This document shows positions 48,144 through 60,945 of a stretch of 64,000 nucleotides of DNA, one piece after another. Position numbers and translations under genes: made by a program. A model generated the notes under the pieces. It saw nothing but the letters and a program-made list of their open reading frames with translations. It was not told where the DNA came from and did not search any database. Within the stretch, counting starts at the first letter, position 1; every line of letters starts with the position of its first letter. Origin of the DNA: Spodoptera frugiperda (Eukaryota; Arthropoda; Insecta; Lepidoptera; Noctuidae); assembly GCF_023101765.2 (NCBI RefSeq), contig NC_064238.1, forward strand, positions 1,052,001 to 1,116,000. Reading direction: 5' to 3'.

Positions 48144-48384
48144 ATTGAAAGTTAGAGAAGGAGACAGTAAGATGGAAGTTATGTTTTGTTCTTCGTTGGA
48201 TTGTTTGCTTCGTATTTGTGTTTAAAATTGTATGTTCAGAAATGATCTGATAAACATACATATTTACAATTAAGATATTTTGCTAGTTTTAGACTTGTCG
48301 GTTTAAGTACACAATATCAAGTTTAAAAATAATAATTGTGTCTAAATACATTTTTAAGTTTAGGTAACTTTAAAAAACATGATA

Positions 48385-48548
48385 CCTTTTTTTTGAGGGG
48401 GAAAAATCATCCTATGATTTTTCCCGTCTTGGGCGAGAGGGAGTGTCAGACTCTTACTGACTAAAAACCACCCCGTTCCTTCTCCTGCTTTTCGAGCCGG
48501 AGTCCCGGTAAACCCGCTAGGTAGTCCGAAGCTCCGGATCAGAAAACA
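48385..48548 (+). repeat. Family C repeat, copy 7, beside the LINE 5' end
   Basis: Poly-T and GAGGGGGAAAAATCATCC, then CTTGGGCGAGAGGGAGTGTC, AGACTCTTACTGACTAAAAA and CTAGGTAGTCCGAAGCTCCG. Well conserved. It limits how far the LINE can extend upstream. A 15-bp direct duplication (TACATGTTAAGCCAG at 48556 and 48575) follows it. Confidence 0.8.
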
Positions 48549-49629
48549 TGATAAGTACATGTTAAGCCAGTACCTACATGTTAAGCCAGCTCGCCGTAGA
48601 TTTATTATTATATATAATATTAAGTAAGTATTAAAGTATCTCTTATTAAGAAAATAAATAACAATTCATTCCAAAAAAACCGAAATACTTAATAAACACC
48701 CGCCACATATTTACAAAACAACTTGTAAACCCGCAAAAGATTTTTTAAAACCTTCGCACATCGCTAAAACGCCAACGTCAGACTTTATTAGGTAGCACGT
48801 AGCAGTGGAAGGTTAAAGGAGCGACTATTATTAAAATTCCCATAGCCGGCAACCGCCATAACAATATTTTAGGCAAGTAAGCTGGAAAGAAAAACTGCGC
48901 TTAAATGGATTTAGCATATTTTATGATAATATTAAGACGTACAAACGGTCTTGGGAATTTTGAAGGTACAGTCTAATCACCGAGTCTGACACCGCTTCAA
49001 CGAAAATATTATACCTAAGGAAATCCTTCAGATTAATGTTCCGTTTTTCATAAGTTAGAAGGGAATTTTCGTGGAAACTTCTTTAAGGAATAAATAATTT
49101 TAGTGTCGACATAATAAGTCTCAGTTTTCTAGACCGCCGTGTCGAGCCAGGAGCGAGGTGAAGCTTTGAATATTTTTCACAAACAATTTTGTTAGTGACA
49201 CGCCTCTGAGTGTATATGCGTGACATAATATTATTACGAAACAGGTGTTACTATTTAATGGATTCGATTACGAAATTTGATAAGATATTTTTATCCGATA
49301 CCGATACAGACATAGTTTGTTTCTTAGGTAAGGCTTCTAATTTTTTATCCTAGTTAAGGTGTGATGTTTATCAGGCGTTTATGTGCCTATAGAAAAAAAC
49401 TTCTATAGAACGGTAAAACCTACTAAAAGTATAGAATTGGAAATGTGTACCTGCAAACATCACATTTTCCCTAAGGGAAAATACTTTTAATATTTAATAG
49501 TAGAGTAATAAATACAAAAAATAAGTATTATTTCGTCATAAAACCTCATTCAAAACCTTGAAGTTGAATAATAGTTTCATTAATCTATTGAGCATATATT
49601 CGTTAGGCATGTTTTTTGTACGTTTTAAT

Positions 49630-49690
49630 TCATCATCATATCAGCCACGCCGGTTGGAAGCGACCTGCATCCAGCAGCTCAATTGTTTTG
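49630..49690 (-). repeat. Family D repeat tail, copy 2
   Basis: TCATCATCATATCAGCCACG, CCGGTTGGAAGCGACCTGCA and TCCAGCAGCTC. Confidence 0.55.
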
Positions 49691-50109
49691 TCAATATTAA
49701 AAATAGCCACAAGAATTATTAGGCACTTCTTGTTGTGAAGAAACTTCCTTAGGCCATCAATAACGTACTCCAAGCATTCATGCTCTTAGCACTCCTTACC
49801 AACTTGCGTACGTAATATCCCAAGGTTGCTACACTGACCATCTTCGGTGATTGCCGAACTTTCACAAAACTCTATCATAATAAAAAATCTGGAAGTATAT
49901 ATCTCCTGGGAAAGTTATCTTACAAGCCGGCCCGAAGTTTTACCGCAGTATCTGGTTGCCAGTCAACCGCATTTATTCCGTTGGAATTCTTTAACTTCTT
50001 TGGTCAGCCACCTGGACGGGGAACTTGGTAATATTTTTAGACTAACCCTCGTTGCACCGATGAGTTTATTGTTATTAAATATAGATTGTGTTTATTAGAA
50101 CAAGCACAA

Positions 50110-50235
50110 TTGATGTGATAGTTGGGCAACGGGTAGCTGATTCGTTTCCCGTACGGATTAACTCTTTGTGTGATCTACAAATTGTTGCTTCTGGTCTAGG
50201 TTTCATGACTATGTGAAATTGTATGTTTTTATTTT
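50110..50235 (+). repeat. SINE family B copy 3
   Basis: AGTTGGGCAACGGGTAGCTG and TTCGTTTCCCGTACGG (box-like region), then TTGTGTGATCTACAAATTGT and CATGACTATGTGAAATTGTA, in the family order. Confidence 0.65.
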
Positions 50236-51704
50236 CATTATATTAAATGTACTCCGACACAGGATAAAAGTATTTTTTAACACTTACAGGTTACAATAAA
50301 TCTTGGCACTATTATAACTACAACGGGTGTGAAAACAAACGGATTGTTTGACTATGTAACTAAGTCTGAAAGAAACTTATTTAGTAACGTTCTTATCTTT
50401 CAATAATAAAAGGTTTGCTACAAAAAAACATAGTGTAACGAAATCAGTGTAAATCGTTTCTTAAAGTACCAGTTATTAGATAGAACGGAATTCATCCATA
50501 TTTTATTTGACCGTCCTCAACTAACACCGTATCTATCACGACCCGAAAGATGACAAAAAATTAAACGGAGAATAATGGAAGAAGTCATTTCTAAAAATAT
50601 TTGAACGAACGATTTTTTTTTTTCTTATCTCTTCCATTTTCATCGCGACATCTTAACTAAAGGTGGATTTCGCAAAAACTTGTCGAGAACCTTGTAAGTC
50701 ACAAAAATACGATATAATGCGATTACTTTCCCCTTGTCCCTACTCAGATTAAATTTCTTCGAGTCGAGGAGCGAGGCGACGTGTAAACTGGAGGGTACTC
50801 GAACCCGGGCTTCGCTTTAAGTGAGATCTTGACGCGAGATGTCATTACTATATGTCACTCACACGACATTCGACCGGATTCTCGATGGAGCGACATCCAC
50901 TTTATTAACATAAGTGTATCAGTGTCTGCTTGTTTAAAATTAAATTTTCGCTCGAGCGTGTTAGTGTCATCAGAATATGAATTTGATTAGACGTTACGTC
51001 AGTTGGAGTTAAATGTTATTATTCAAATTATTGTAATGGTTTCTTGATGACTGAATACGTTGTTGAGTTACTTCTTGGAAGTATCGCTAATACCTTTTGT
51101 TTATTAGAATTTTGGATATCTTATATCCCAGTAGTTAGATTTATAGGATAAATGGATAATACAAATAACCACTTCGATAACTATTAGCAGATGTTTCTAC
51201 AATGTTGTATACAATCTTGGAGTTGAAGATTATGGTACCTGTTTTAACATCCGTTCTATTTTTGTACATTGATAAAAAATCTATTCATTTTCCTCATCTA
51301 AATTAAGAATACTTCCTCAATTCTTTAAAGCAAATGTCTGGAAAAAGAAATGATTATTGCTAGCCCACCGTCTATCAAGAGGTCGACGACCTTGCCTTAA
51401 AAATGTACTTATATTTAAATATTCGCGCTCCAAATTACCCCGAAAAAGATTTATAACGTTAAATTGAAACTGTGAGCTGGCTCCAATTGACAGGGTAAGC
51501 TAGCGACTGTAGGCAGATTAATCCGTATGATATTATTTATTTTGACACTGTTTGGGTTTAATGCACTTGCCATTATGGTCCAAGCGGGAAGAGATTTAGT
51601 TCTGAAGGATGAAGTTACGGATTTGAATCATACTTTTAGTCTGTGACTTTTTGTTGGACATATACAATTATACACTATCGTTTATGTAAGTATTGAGGCT
51701 TTTG

Positions 51705-51910
51705 TAAGGGGAAAATCATCCAGTGTTTTCTCCCGCCTTGGGCGAGAGGGAGTGTCAGACTCTTACTTACTATGAACCATGCCGTTCACACTCCTGCTTT
51801 CGGAGCCGGAGCCACAGTAAACGCACTAGGTAGTCCACAGCTCCGGATCAAGCATTAGCCCTACTGGGCCCCATCTGTGGTGGTCTGATGGCCCTTAAAA
51901 GCGCACGATA
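51705..51910 (+). repeat. Family C repeat, copy 8 (near full length)
   Basis: Runs from GGGGAAAATCATCCAGTG through TTGGGCGAGAGGGAGTGTCA and CTAGGTAGTCCACAGCTCCG to GCCCTACTGGGCCCCATCTG and TGGTGGTCTGATGGCCC, giving the complete family at about 205 bp. Confidence 0.8.
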
Positions 51911-53779
51911 GTCCAAGGCTTAGACTGTACTGTATAAATGTACCCTGACTGCACTTACATAGGTTGAATATTATTTAATTAATATTTTACAGGTATTTCA
52001 CATCCATACATATTTAACCTAGCTCTTAAAGTTTGTACATTGTTCAACGCGCACAATGCGGTATCAGTGGCCTTGCTAATTATTATTGTATTGATTAATT
52101 TATCCACATTGATGGCTACGGTTGTCCAATTAAATTGACTCTAACCACCCATTAAAATGTTACTAAATTATTGCACCGTAACACGGTAATTTTGACGCTT
52201 GTCGTCGATATAATTGGTTGTTGCTTCGGAAATAGAGTAGAAAACATTGAAATTGGTTTACTTATAAATATTGGTCTTGGTCGCTTTAAAATAGTAGGGT
52301 TGAACGTAATCACTATGTAGTTAATTCTGGTAGCTTTCGTATTGAAATATTTTTGTTTTTTTTTTTTTGTAATCGTCAGGCGGGTGGATGTCATTACGGG
52401 CACCGTTCTAGACGCATATGCCAGCCGTTCCGACTCAGTAGCGACTGTGCTAATGAATGCGATCTCGCCAGAATATGATAATTTTTATGAACCAAACATG
52501 AATTGAATATTGTTTTTATAAGCCCCTATTCACCTATCAAAATACCACTATCAATAAGAGAAAACATTAATACGACCGAGGAAATCATCGTGAAATGATG
52601 ACATAACATTACAAGAAGCACTCTACGTTAATTGCACGGCACGACCCCACGTACCATCATCAGTCACAGATTCCCTGACCTGCACTTACACTTCAGGTCT
52701 TACTGGAGCTTCCATCGAAAGTCCTTTTATTTTACGATCCCTAACTTTCTTGATAAACTTGTCCAAGAGTCGCAAGTCAGTAATTCGTTCCCCTCCGACC
52801 ATTTCCTTATGGTTAGTTATAGAATTTGCGGGCTACCGACCTGTGGCCCAATTTTGTGGGAGCTCACCCCAGTGCGTGACCTTTAGGCGTAATGGGCAGT
52901 ACTTGACGCTTTTTCTTATTCAACAATCTCGTATTTTGCCAACGTTTTAGTCAAGTTGCCAACAACACGTGGTGTTGGGACGCTGGAGTTTGTTTTTCCT
53001 CAAGCCGTGGAATGTTTTAAGAGGTTTGTGTGTAAATATTTAATCGTGGATTATATTGAGGTTTATTTTTGTGGACGGTTCCGCGAATGCGTTGTGCAGT
53101 TCACGTGCAATCTTTTATGTTTTAATTAAACATGGTGTGGTTTGAAGCGACGTGTGTCACATGTAGTATGGTGAGGATAACGAATAACCACATGTTTCCT
53201 CGAATTCTGTCCACACAAAAATCAATATCGTTCTTTTCTAAAAACTTTAGTCCAGTATTTTTGCGAAATGTCGAACACAGTTTCAATAACAACATTGTAT
53301 CGTAGTTAACAACAACAAATTAAACACTAATCACAAATTTCACATTAAAATATTCCATTCTAATGTCATCAACAATCCAACTTAATCAAAACAAATAAAT
53401 AGGAACACCAATGTCAACCAAACAATATTAATGACAAACAATATCGTATCTAATTTATAGTGAAATGTTAGAAAATCATAACAGTTTTCGAATCAGCCTG
53501 TCAATAAGTAATATGACCGCAACGTGAATATTGCCATTGTCATTTCGAACTATTGCGGTTGTATTATTGTGGTTTATCTGCAGAGAGTGTTTTACGAACG
53601 ACAAAATATTTACTAATAATTATTATATAATATTTGCAATAGAAATGTTAATGACTGTCAACGTTGTTATTATATTAGTTCCAGTATTGGTATTTGTGTT
53701 TTGTTGTTGTTTTGGTAATTAAAATTTGTTAAAATGTCGTGTTATGTTTTTGAAGGGGTCAAAATTATATATTATTTAT

Positions 53780-53930
53780 TTTTTAAGGGAAATCATCCAA
53801 TTACTTCTCCCGTCTTAGGCGAGGAGAAACGGAATGTCAGACTCTTACTGACTAAAAATCACCCCGTTCCTACTTTTGCTTTTCGACCCGGAGTTGCGGT
53901 AAACCCGCTGTAGCTCTAGATGAAATTTTG
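53780..53930 (+). repeat. Family C repeat, copy 9
   Basis: TTAAGGGAAATCATCCAATT, TCAGACTCTTACTGACTAAA, ATCACCCCGTTCC and GTTGCGGTAAACCCGCTG, with an extra GGAGAAAC insertion in the G-rich part. Confidence 0.8.
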
Positions 53931-54324
53931 TATGATAACCTAATACTTTAGAACTGGTTGCAGATTTTTTTACATTGATTTGTTATCAAGTGAAAAACAT
54001 ATGATGTTGATAGACCACTTGCTTCTGAAAAAGTAATCATTGTTATCTATACTAGGAACCACGACTAAAATAACACAAGTATCATTTCTCCTAGTCCAAG
54101 AGCCAAAACTTCTAGACCAAAAACTTCACTCAAAGACACAGCCAAACACTAATTATTTGATACCAATTGCTAGCTCAACCAAGCACATTTCATCAGAAAC
54201 AAACTGTACCTGACATGAACATGAACAGGAACAAGTTAAGACGTTAGAAACAATTCACAAAGACCGCGATCAACGCCCTTTGATATCACCGTATTTGATA
54301 CGGCCTGTCCGAACAACTCACACA

Positions 54325-54420
54325 TCAAGCTACCCAAAACCAGTATAACTTGACCCTCGATTGTACGGAAAGGTCATACAAAGCGACCGTGATAAACTGG
54401 TTTATATAGCTACGTATGTA
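54325..54420 (+). repeat. Family N repeat, copy 2
   Basis: CATCAAGCTACCCAAAACCA, GTATAACTTGACCCTCGATT, ATACAAAGCGACCGTGATAA and ACTGGTTT, with inverted AAACCAGT/ACTGGTTT ends. I estimate about 70-75% identity to the copy at 4985. Confidence 0.55.
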
Positions 54421-54694
54421 GCTATGTACTTACTTGGGTGGAACTAACCCTTCCATAATCCAGTTTGTATGTTTGCCCAAGTGCCGGTGATCTCGCTTTT
54501 GTATGTGCGTTCTGTGTTTTAATCCCTGAGATTAATATTTGCTGTTTAAAGGGTTAGTTTTTTAAGGGCTTTAGGTGTGAATATTTTTTAGGTGTATAAT
54601 TTGGATGGCGACTGTTTGTTTTGAGGTGTGACACAGCTCGCTCAGGTTTTGGTCAATGAGTTATTTAAAAAATATGATTTTTTGAACATTACCC

Positions 54695-54870
54695 CACGCT
54701 AGGATTTTCTCTTACATCTGGGTGTTACAACTTAACACCCAGGTGTTACGTGTGTGTGAACTAGTTCTGGACCCAAAACAACGATTTCTGGATCACACAA
54801 AGAGTTGCTTCGTGTGGAAATCAGACCCGCTACACGGCAGTCAATATTTGCAAGTTCTGCATCGCGGTCA
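54695..54870 (-). repeat. SINE family B copy 4
   Basis: Plus-strand AGGATTTTCTCTTACATCTG, GGATCACACAAAGAGTTGCT and TCAGACCCGCTACACGGCAG are the inverse of family B. It contains a 10-bp hairpin (CTGGGTGTTA at 54718-54727, TAACACCCAG at 54733-54742). Confidence 0.7.
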
Positions 54871-55296
54871 GGCAACGTGAAACGAAATGATACCCACAAG
54901 AATCTAATATTTATATGCGATCAACAATTACTAGTTTCCTGTGTATACAAAGAAAAAAATACATAAGTACATAAGCGCCGTAGAAACGTTTTAACAGAAC
55001 ATGAAAAAAATAATTGTTAAAGCTCTTAGTTCCCGAGATTACATTGTGTTTCTCCCAGTACCTATCTCACCTGAGGTATCTTCTTTTCTTATAAATGAGA
55101 AAACAATATGCCTCGTCTTGTACGTGCAGGAAGAATTGCAATCTCGTTTTGTTTTGTAAAAGAAAAATCCAATTAAGTGCATTGGCGGTTTGGCTCGACC
55201 TGGCATCGAGAGGCGGTTGCTTTTATTGCTAGTATCCTTTTAGAAGATGTATACTTTGGTACATTGAAGACTGGCTTTATTTAAAAGTACAGATGG

Positions 55297-55448
55297 CTTA
55301 GTACGAGTTTGGTTTACTCTGATTGGTTTGTTCATTCGGACTGGCCAATCAGATTGGCCAGCCCGCTTCGATCCGTTCATCGTAAAACAAACCACTAAGG
55401 CGTCAGTTGGTTTTGACCTCGTTCAACGTAAAACAAACTCGTACTAAG
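55297..55448. mobile_element. Palindromic MITE-like element, family L copy 2
   Basis: It begins CTTAGTACGAGTTTGGTTTA and ends TAAAACAAACTCGTACTAAG, near-perfect inverted ends about 20 bp long. The 152-bp interior carries a second inverted segment, ACTGGCCAATCAGATTGGCCAG. A related copy lies at 29535-29668. It has no coding capacity. No clear target duplication was seen. Confidence 0.65.
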
Positions 55449-57639
55449 GCCTCAGTTGGTGTTTAGAACTGCACGGTTTGCAAAGTCGATATCGCACTTG
55501 TAACTTCCAGTGTTACAGTTTTAGTGTTGCGGATGAACAGCATATCACTAAAAATAGCTTGGTGACCGGCTTACTGTACGAGTTTGGTTCTTGTGGGGAT
55601 GAATTCTTTATGATCCTCATTTTGTTATTCCGAATCTGGATGTGATAAGTTTGGAAAGATTGTAATTTGTTACTAAACTCACAATGTACATTTGTATATT
55701 CTCATATACGATTTCAATGCATTTTACTTATTATTTTTATGCAAGCTGCTCTAATCATCCAGCCATATTATAATGCCACATAAACTTTTTCATATAAACT
55801 TGAAACCTACATTCAATAATAACGAACCTTAAACGAACCGGTAATAAAACTACCATACCATACCGACCAAGGAAATGAAGGAAATATAATTTTTCGTATA
55901 AATTTTATTACGAACAGTTTTATTCCCGTAATTGTACGGTTGTCCGGCAGTAAAATGTTGATTATTATTTTTAAATAATTCCTTTACCTTTGTCTGAAAG
56001 TTGTATAAGTCGTAAGAATGTTCAAATAAATTTAATTTACATAAGCGTAGTGCTTAAAGATTTTCCATTTTCGATCTGTCTTTGCATGTTACCAATTTAT
56101 CGAACTAAAATGAAATACTTTTCCAAACTATTTGCTCAAGCGCCATAAACTATAAATTAAGCAGTTCCAAGGTTTAATAGCACAAAACAAAAAAACATAC
56201 CAGTCCAATTGACAACCTCTTCCATGTTTATTTTTTAGGAAGTCGGCTGTTGCAAAAAGACAAAGAAACAATTGTTTATTTATTGTTTTTAATTTCGTTT
56301 TTTTTTCAGATATTCAAATTGTAAACATTAATTCATTTCAAACACCAATTGACACCCTGAAGATGATGTAGGGAGCTATTAGAATCGTTTTCGAGACACG
56401 CAACATGTTGACGTGACGAACTCAAGTGTCCGTGTCTGTGACAAACTAGGTTCGTTACAATATCCTGCACAATACACAGAGGCACTAACTGAATTTTAAT
56501 GGTCGCATGGGAGATACATCGGTAGCTGTTTCACTAAAATTCTGGTTTGTAAACGTCAATGATATAACAGGTAAGTTTTGTTGATGAAAACATGGGTGTT
56601 TGTGAAATTTTTAGACGATTTTTTATTATAGGTTTAATCTTAAGATCCATAAAATATCACATAAAAACACCTCGTCCTTAATACAATACTTTTAAAGGTC
56701 AGTATCCTAACTGTATCTCTATTAAATATTTATGCTCAAAAATTACGACTCATTTAAGCAATTACCGACAATGTATTGCTAAAGTGTGAACAAGTACAAA
56801 GCAGAAACGATCTGACAAATACAAGGGGAAAGAATTTATAACTAAAAGCAATTATAAAATGTTATAAACTTTCAGCACAAGAAATACAAAGGCTTTATAA
56901 CAACGAACAAAACACCAACAATATAAAATAAAAAAACAAAATCAACACGTTCGCGTTATTTCATTTAAAATAATTCTTTTTACACCGAGTACTTAGATAC
57001 AAAAAGCCCACTCGTGTTTTAAAACAAAGAGTTCTAAGTGCTGGCATCATAAAACTAAAAAAAAAACATTCCCTTTACGAGTCCACACGCAAATTTCAAA
57101 TTACGAACTGTCCTCCACAAAGGTACGGTGACATTGTACAAAACCACAGAGCAGTTAAAATGACAGAGACGGCAGTCAACCAAAACTTTAATGTTTGCCT
57201 TTTTCGGACTGAAATACCTTTTTCGTACGTGATGGTACGTACTCTGTGATGTACGCATGAACGTTTTGTTGGTCCTAATGTAGCCAGAGAATTAGCGAGG
57301 TCTTTTTTTACGGTGACCCATTAATGTTTTATTTTCGTTTGCAAGATTTTGGAGTGAATACAAATACAGGCTTATCACGCTGTAAAAGTAAAAGGGTTTG
57401 AATAAAAGTGGGAAGTTGAAAAGATAATCTGTGTTGTTGTTGTGTGAAATATGGTATGAATAGCGTTATGTATTTTGATGTTTATAATATACTGCTGCGG
57501 TTATTATGTTGAATGTTCTTTGAAAAACAAAATGAAAGGGAATTGAAATTGCACTGAATTTAATGTTAAAATATTGGTCAAAAAGGTTTAGGGTTCAACA
57601 TAAAATACAAGTAAGTTTGTTTTTTTTTAATGAAACGTT

Positions 57640-57810
57640 GTCCCTATACTAGGATTTTCTCCTGTGCCGTAGGTGCGTTTACAAACATAGGACACTTAGA
57701 TCCGAAACAACAATTTGTGGATCACAAAGAGTTGTTTCGTGCGAATATCGAACCCGTTACCCGTTGCACGGCAGCCAATTGCCCAGCCACCCCATCAGCC
57801 ATGCAGTAAA
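57640..57810 (-). repeat. tRNA-derived SINE, family B copy 5 (best preserved)
   Basis: Read on the minus strand it begins with an A-box-like TGGCTGGGCAATTGGCTGCC (57770-57789) and B-box-like GGGTTCGATATTC (57743-57755), then the body TTGTGATCCACAAATTGTTG and the 3' part AGGAGAAAATCCTAGTA. It is the clearest view of the family's tRNA-like head. Confidence 0.75.
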
Positions 57811-58159
57811 GTATAGCACCTAATCTTTGCGTAATACTAAATTATTCTGTTCCATTTCGTTTTTCAGAAATAATATCAAAAACCATAATTTATGTAAGAC
57901 GAAAATCGGTCCTTAGCTTAACAGACGGTATCAGATTAAATTATTAGAATCTTAAATTAATATATTCTCGGAAATCCATACATCTGAAAGATATTGAGAT
58001 TACCTCCTACTTGTGAGGCAATGTATCAGTTGACTGCTCTTGGTTATGTAGAACATAATTCTATGTATAATAGTATATCGTGAGACATACTAAATTAACT
58101 TAAAATTCTGTATAAATTCATGTACGTAAGTTACACGTAAAGAAATGGAGAAAAGATCT

Positions 58160-58308
58160 ACTAGTTTCGAATCACAGAGGGACTCTTCATCATGAGCAGC
58201 GTGCGCAGACGCGGCGACATCGCGCATGCTACTGATCTGTGGTCTCTGTGGTCTCTATGGTAAAGTATATTAGGGTGACTAGTTATGATATTAGTTTTCG
58301 AAACTAGT
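58160..58308. repeat. 149-bp segment bounded by 12-bp inverted repeats
   Basis: ACTAGTTTCGAA (58160-58171) and TTCGAAACTAGT (58297-58308). The interior is locally GC-rich (AGCGTGCGCAGACGCGGCGA) and holds a GTGGTCTCT duplication. Possibly a small inverted-repeat element. Confidence 0.55.
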
Positions 58309-58444
58309 TTAATTATATTGTCAATAGTAGTATCTACTAATATACATCTAGAATACCCAGATAAACTATATCGGTACACATAAACAAAATTGGAGTGTCT
58401 GTTTGTAATATTAAAATAGAACTACTTTTTATATGAACGTACAC

Positions 58445-58620
58445 CAATTATTATTATTACAAATTTTGTCTGTCCGTCGGTCATTTGTCTGACTAATCTC
58501 TAAAATAGCTAAACTGTTCTGACTTTCCTCTGGCCAGAAATGGACGATATTAACAAGTAGCTTACTTTTATCAGTCACAAATTCCGTAATCCGTAATAAA
58601 GCCGCGGGCATCAACTAGTT
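58445..58620 (+). repeat. Family H-like repeat, copy 3
   Basis: TTTGTCTGTCCGTCGGTCAT and the 3' end AAGCCGCGGGCATCAACTAG match the family H layout; the middle is diverged. Confidence 0.5.
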
Positions 58621-60280
58621 ATCGATAAAACTATGGCTAGATTATTGGAAACCTAACTTAAAGTCATTATTTACACATCAATCATTTTATGTAGCACATA
58701 ATACATAAGTAATTTGAAAAACGATACATCGTTATCATGAAAAAATATTTTATGTAATAAATATTTGTCTAACCACGCTGTAGAGAAAAAAAAAATGTAT
58801 CGTAAAGAACAATTTTAGATAAAATTGCGTTTAAAAAAAAACGACTTTAACACAGGTGTTTTAACACAATACATGTTAAAGTGCAAACTTTTTCAAGTTG
58901 GGTAATATACCTAAAACCTTGTCCTAAGTCTGAAAAATGATATACTGCAAAACGCATAAAAATCGGTTCAACCAAAAGCGAGACAATCGTTTAATACAAT
59001 ACATACACAAAGGTCAAACTAAGAACCTATTTTTTTAAATTGGGTAAAAATAATCTATATAGACTTAAAATATAAACTTGTAAAGAAATTCGTATCAGTT
59101 ATTGAATATTCCGTAAATAAATTAAAATCGCTCAGAAGCGACTTAAATATAACTACACTTTGATAGCTTCTGTGAATCATAAATATGTATGTCTAGCAAA
59201 TTCTTCTGGAAAAGATACAGAACGATAATGCTTAGTCTTTATCAGGGTGTAATCGGAATGCTCCCGAAAAACACTACAATTTTGTGATTTATAATTTTAA
59301 TTGTTTTTGTTTTCGTATTATTCATACAACGTCTACTGTAAGCAGCTTTGCTTACAACTATTATTACACAAAATAAACAATTAATTCCTTAATTTTTTGA
59401 ATTTTAAATTCCTTAAGACTTGTTTCTTACCGTCACCTGTTTGCAGCGTTTCGGGGGTTCCGTTTATACCCTGTATAACTATGTAAGTGGTTATCGTAAC
59501 CGCATCAAATTCGATTTCAAAAACGTGTGTTTTGTTCCTGTAAAATTATGCGTTTATTTTGTATCTTTTTGTACCCAAACAGAAAAAAACATGGGATAAT
59601 GAAGTGTCCCCATATTGGGACTGTCATTAGGCCTCGTTTTTACCAGCTGGCGTACCCAAAAGAGGCCACTGTTTTTCATTGTTCCAAACGACAAAGGGAT
59701 GCCTATGAAAACCCTATCTGTATTTACAGCGACTGTTTAAATACAGTACTGTATCGGACGATTACGAAACATTTCGCTTTAAATCGTCAAACAAATTCCC
59801 TCTTAACTCACTAAAGAATAAAGTTGAAAATTCCATTCGCATACTGAAAATTTTTCTTATCAAATTAATAATGAGAAATAATAGGGTCTTTCTGTGTTAA
59901 AAGTGTGTGCGTTGAAAATTCGACCTTATTTTTTATCGCGTGTGGTGTACTTTTGTTTGATGGTTTGATGTAAGTATATCATTTTCAGCGGACGCTATAG
60001 TTTCGAGTATAGGGCAGTTAAGATTGTACGATAACTGTTTTAATATGAGCCGGAAGCACCGGGGCTCGGCTCTCAATAGCCTACTAAGGAAAATAGTGCA
60101 ATTTGTTTTACTTTTTTACGTTAAAACTTGCCGTAAACGTTGACTGATTGTTACAATCTTGTGGGAATTACAGAAATATACTGCTTATTTTGTTGCTAAC
60201 CAAATAAATAAAGAAATACAATTTTGTTCACTAATTTTCCAATTATGAGTTGCATGGTGACGTTTATTGCAAACATTTTG

Positions 60281-60352
60281 CGGTCATACGTACTACGCGG
60301 CTACGGCGTAGCAACAGTAACCGCTACACACGCTACGACGGTTACGACGTCA
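60281..60352. repeat. CTACGRCGTAGC palindromic repeat cluster, copy 2
   Basis: ACGTACTACGCGGCTACGGC, GTAGCAACAG and CGCTACGACGGTTACGACG: the same self-complementary units as at 11960, with more spacing. Confidence 0.55.
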
Positions 60353-60454
60353 TTTGCACTAGCCAAAGTCAAGCGTCACACATTAGGACTTAATTCCTAC
60401 TATCACATTACATTACAATACTAACTACTTCCACGCTGTGCTCGGTTCAATCAC

Positions 60455-60550
60455 GTCAAAACGGCTAAAGGGATCGGGTTGAAATTTAGAACAGGAGTAG
60501 ATTATAGTCAGGTAACCCACAGAAGCCGCGGCAAAAGCTAGTCGGCAATA
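60455..60550 (+). repeat. Family H repeat, copy 2
   Basis: AAAACGGCTAAAGGGATCGG, GTTGAAATTTAGAACAGGAG and AGCCGCGGCAAAAGCTAGTC. Confidence 0.65.
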
Positions 60551-60945
60551 TAAAGAAGAAAACTCACACAACACATTACAAAATCATTCTTCTTAAAAAA
60601 GCGTAAGAAAAACATCCTTTTTCACAACCTTATTAGAACAAAATATTGTTGACTCTGCCTTGCTACATAAATATCATGTAATTCGGATAAGGAGGCTGTA
60701 TATGAATGTAATTTAGGAATGAAAAATATGTTTCGGCAACGTTCCTATGATGTATGGCTGGATTCTGGTTAAGTTATTTAGCTGTATACGCACCTTTGAT
60801 CTTGGTAATAGTAATGTTTTAAGTAAAATTTATTATGAGTAAATACATATTGTATCATGCTTTTTATTCTTTTGAGGGGTAAGTAGGGATGTTTATTGTT
60901 AGAATAGATTTAGATTAGTATTTTATACGATTAGGTGGCAAGCAA

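Larger units (their letters stand above)
43139..48300 (-). mobile_element. CR1/Jockey-superfamily non-LTR retrotransposon, near full length
   Basis: On the minus strand this unit reads, in order, a short leader, ORF1, an 11-nt spacer, ORF2 (endonuclease plus reverse transcriptase), a 3' UTR of about 550 bp with a stem-loop, and a terminal tandem repeat. There are no LTRs. The order ORF1, apurinic-type endonuclease, RT, no RNase H and a short-repeat tail fits the CR1/L2/Daphne side of the Jockey superfamily; the exact clade needs an RT tree. The 3' end is set by the repeat tail. The 5' end is not sharply visible: ORF1 opens at 48143, an in-frame stop lies at 48222-48224, and an unrelated family C repeat begins near 48385, so the boundary lies between about 48150 and 48380. 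I saw no target-site duplication. Confidence 0.93.
48549..53779. other. Non-coding DNA upstream of the LINE
   Basis: Unique-looking islands at 48930-49210 and 50480-50990 share a related GAGC(G)AGGAGCGAGG word (49146 and 50766). 52370-52440 begins like a family E T-run repeat. Overlapping frames at 52632-52950 in a GC-richer patch show no recognisable protein. Confidence 0.4.
53931..59400. other. AT-rich non-coding DNA with B, L, H and N repeats
   Basis: Outside the listed repeats I see only AT-rich sequence, homopolymer runs and random short frames. Confidence 0.45.

Noticed and set aside
48052..48261. 69-codon minus-strand frame overlapping the ORF1 start
   Set aside because: Different frame from ORF1, no domain, and it ends inside the coiled-coil region.
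48360..48560. Open frames containing GWFLVSKSLTLPL-type peptides (also at 36309)
   Set aside because: These are chance translations of the non-coding family C repeat.
59527..59814. 95-codon frame with several cysteines
   Set aside because: The Cys spacing does not match a known finger or secreted knot, and there is no convincing signal peptide.
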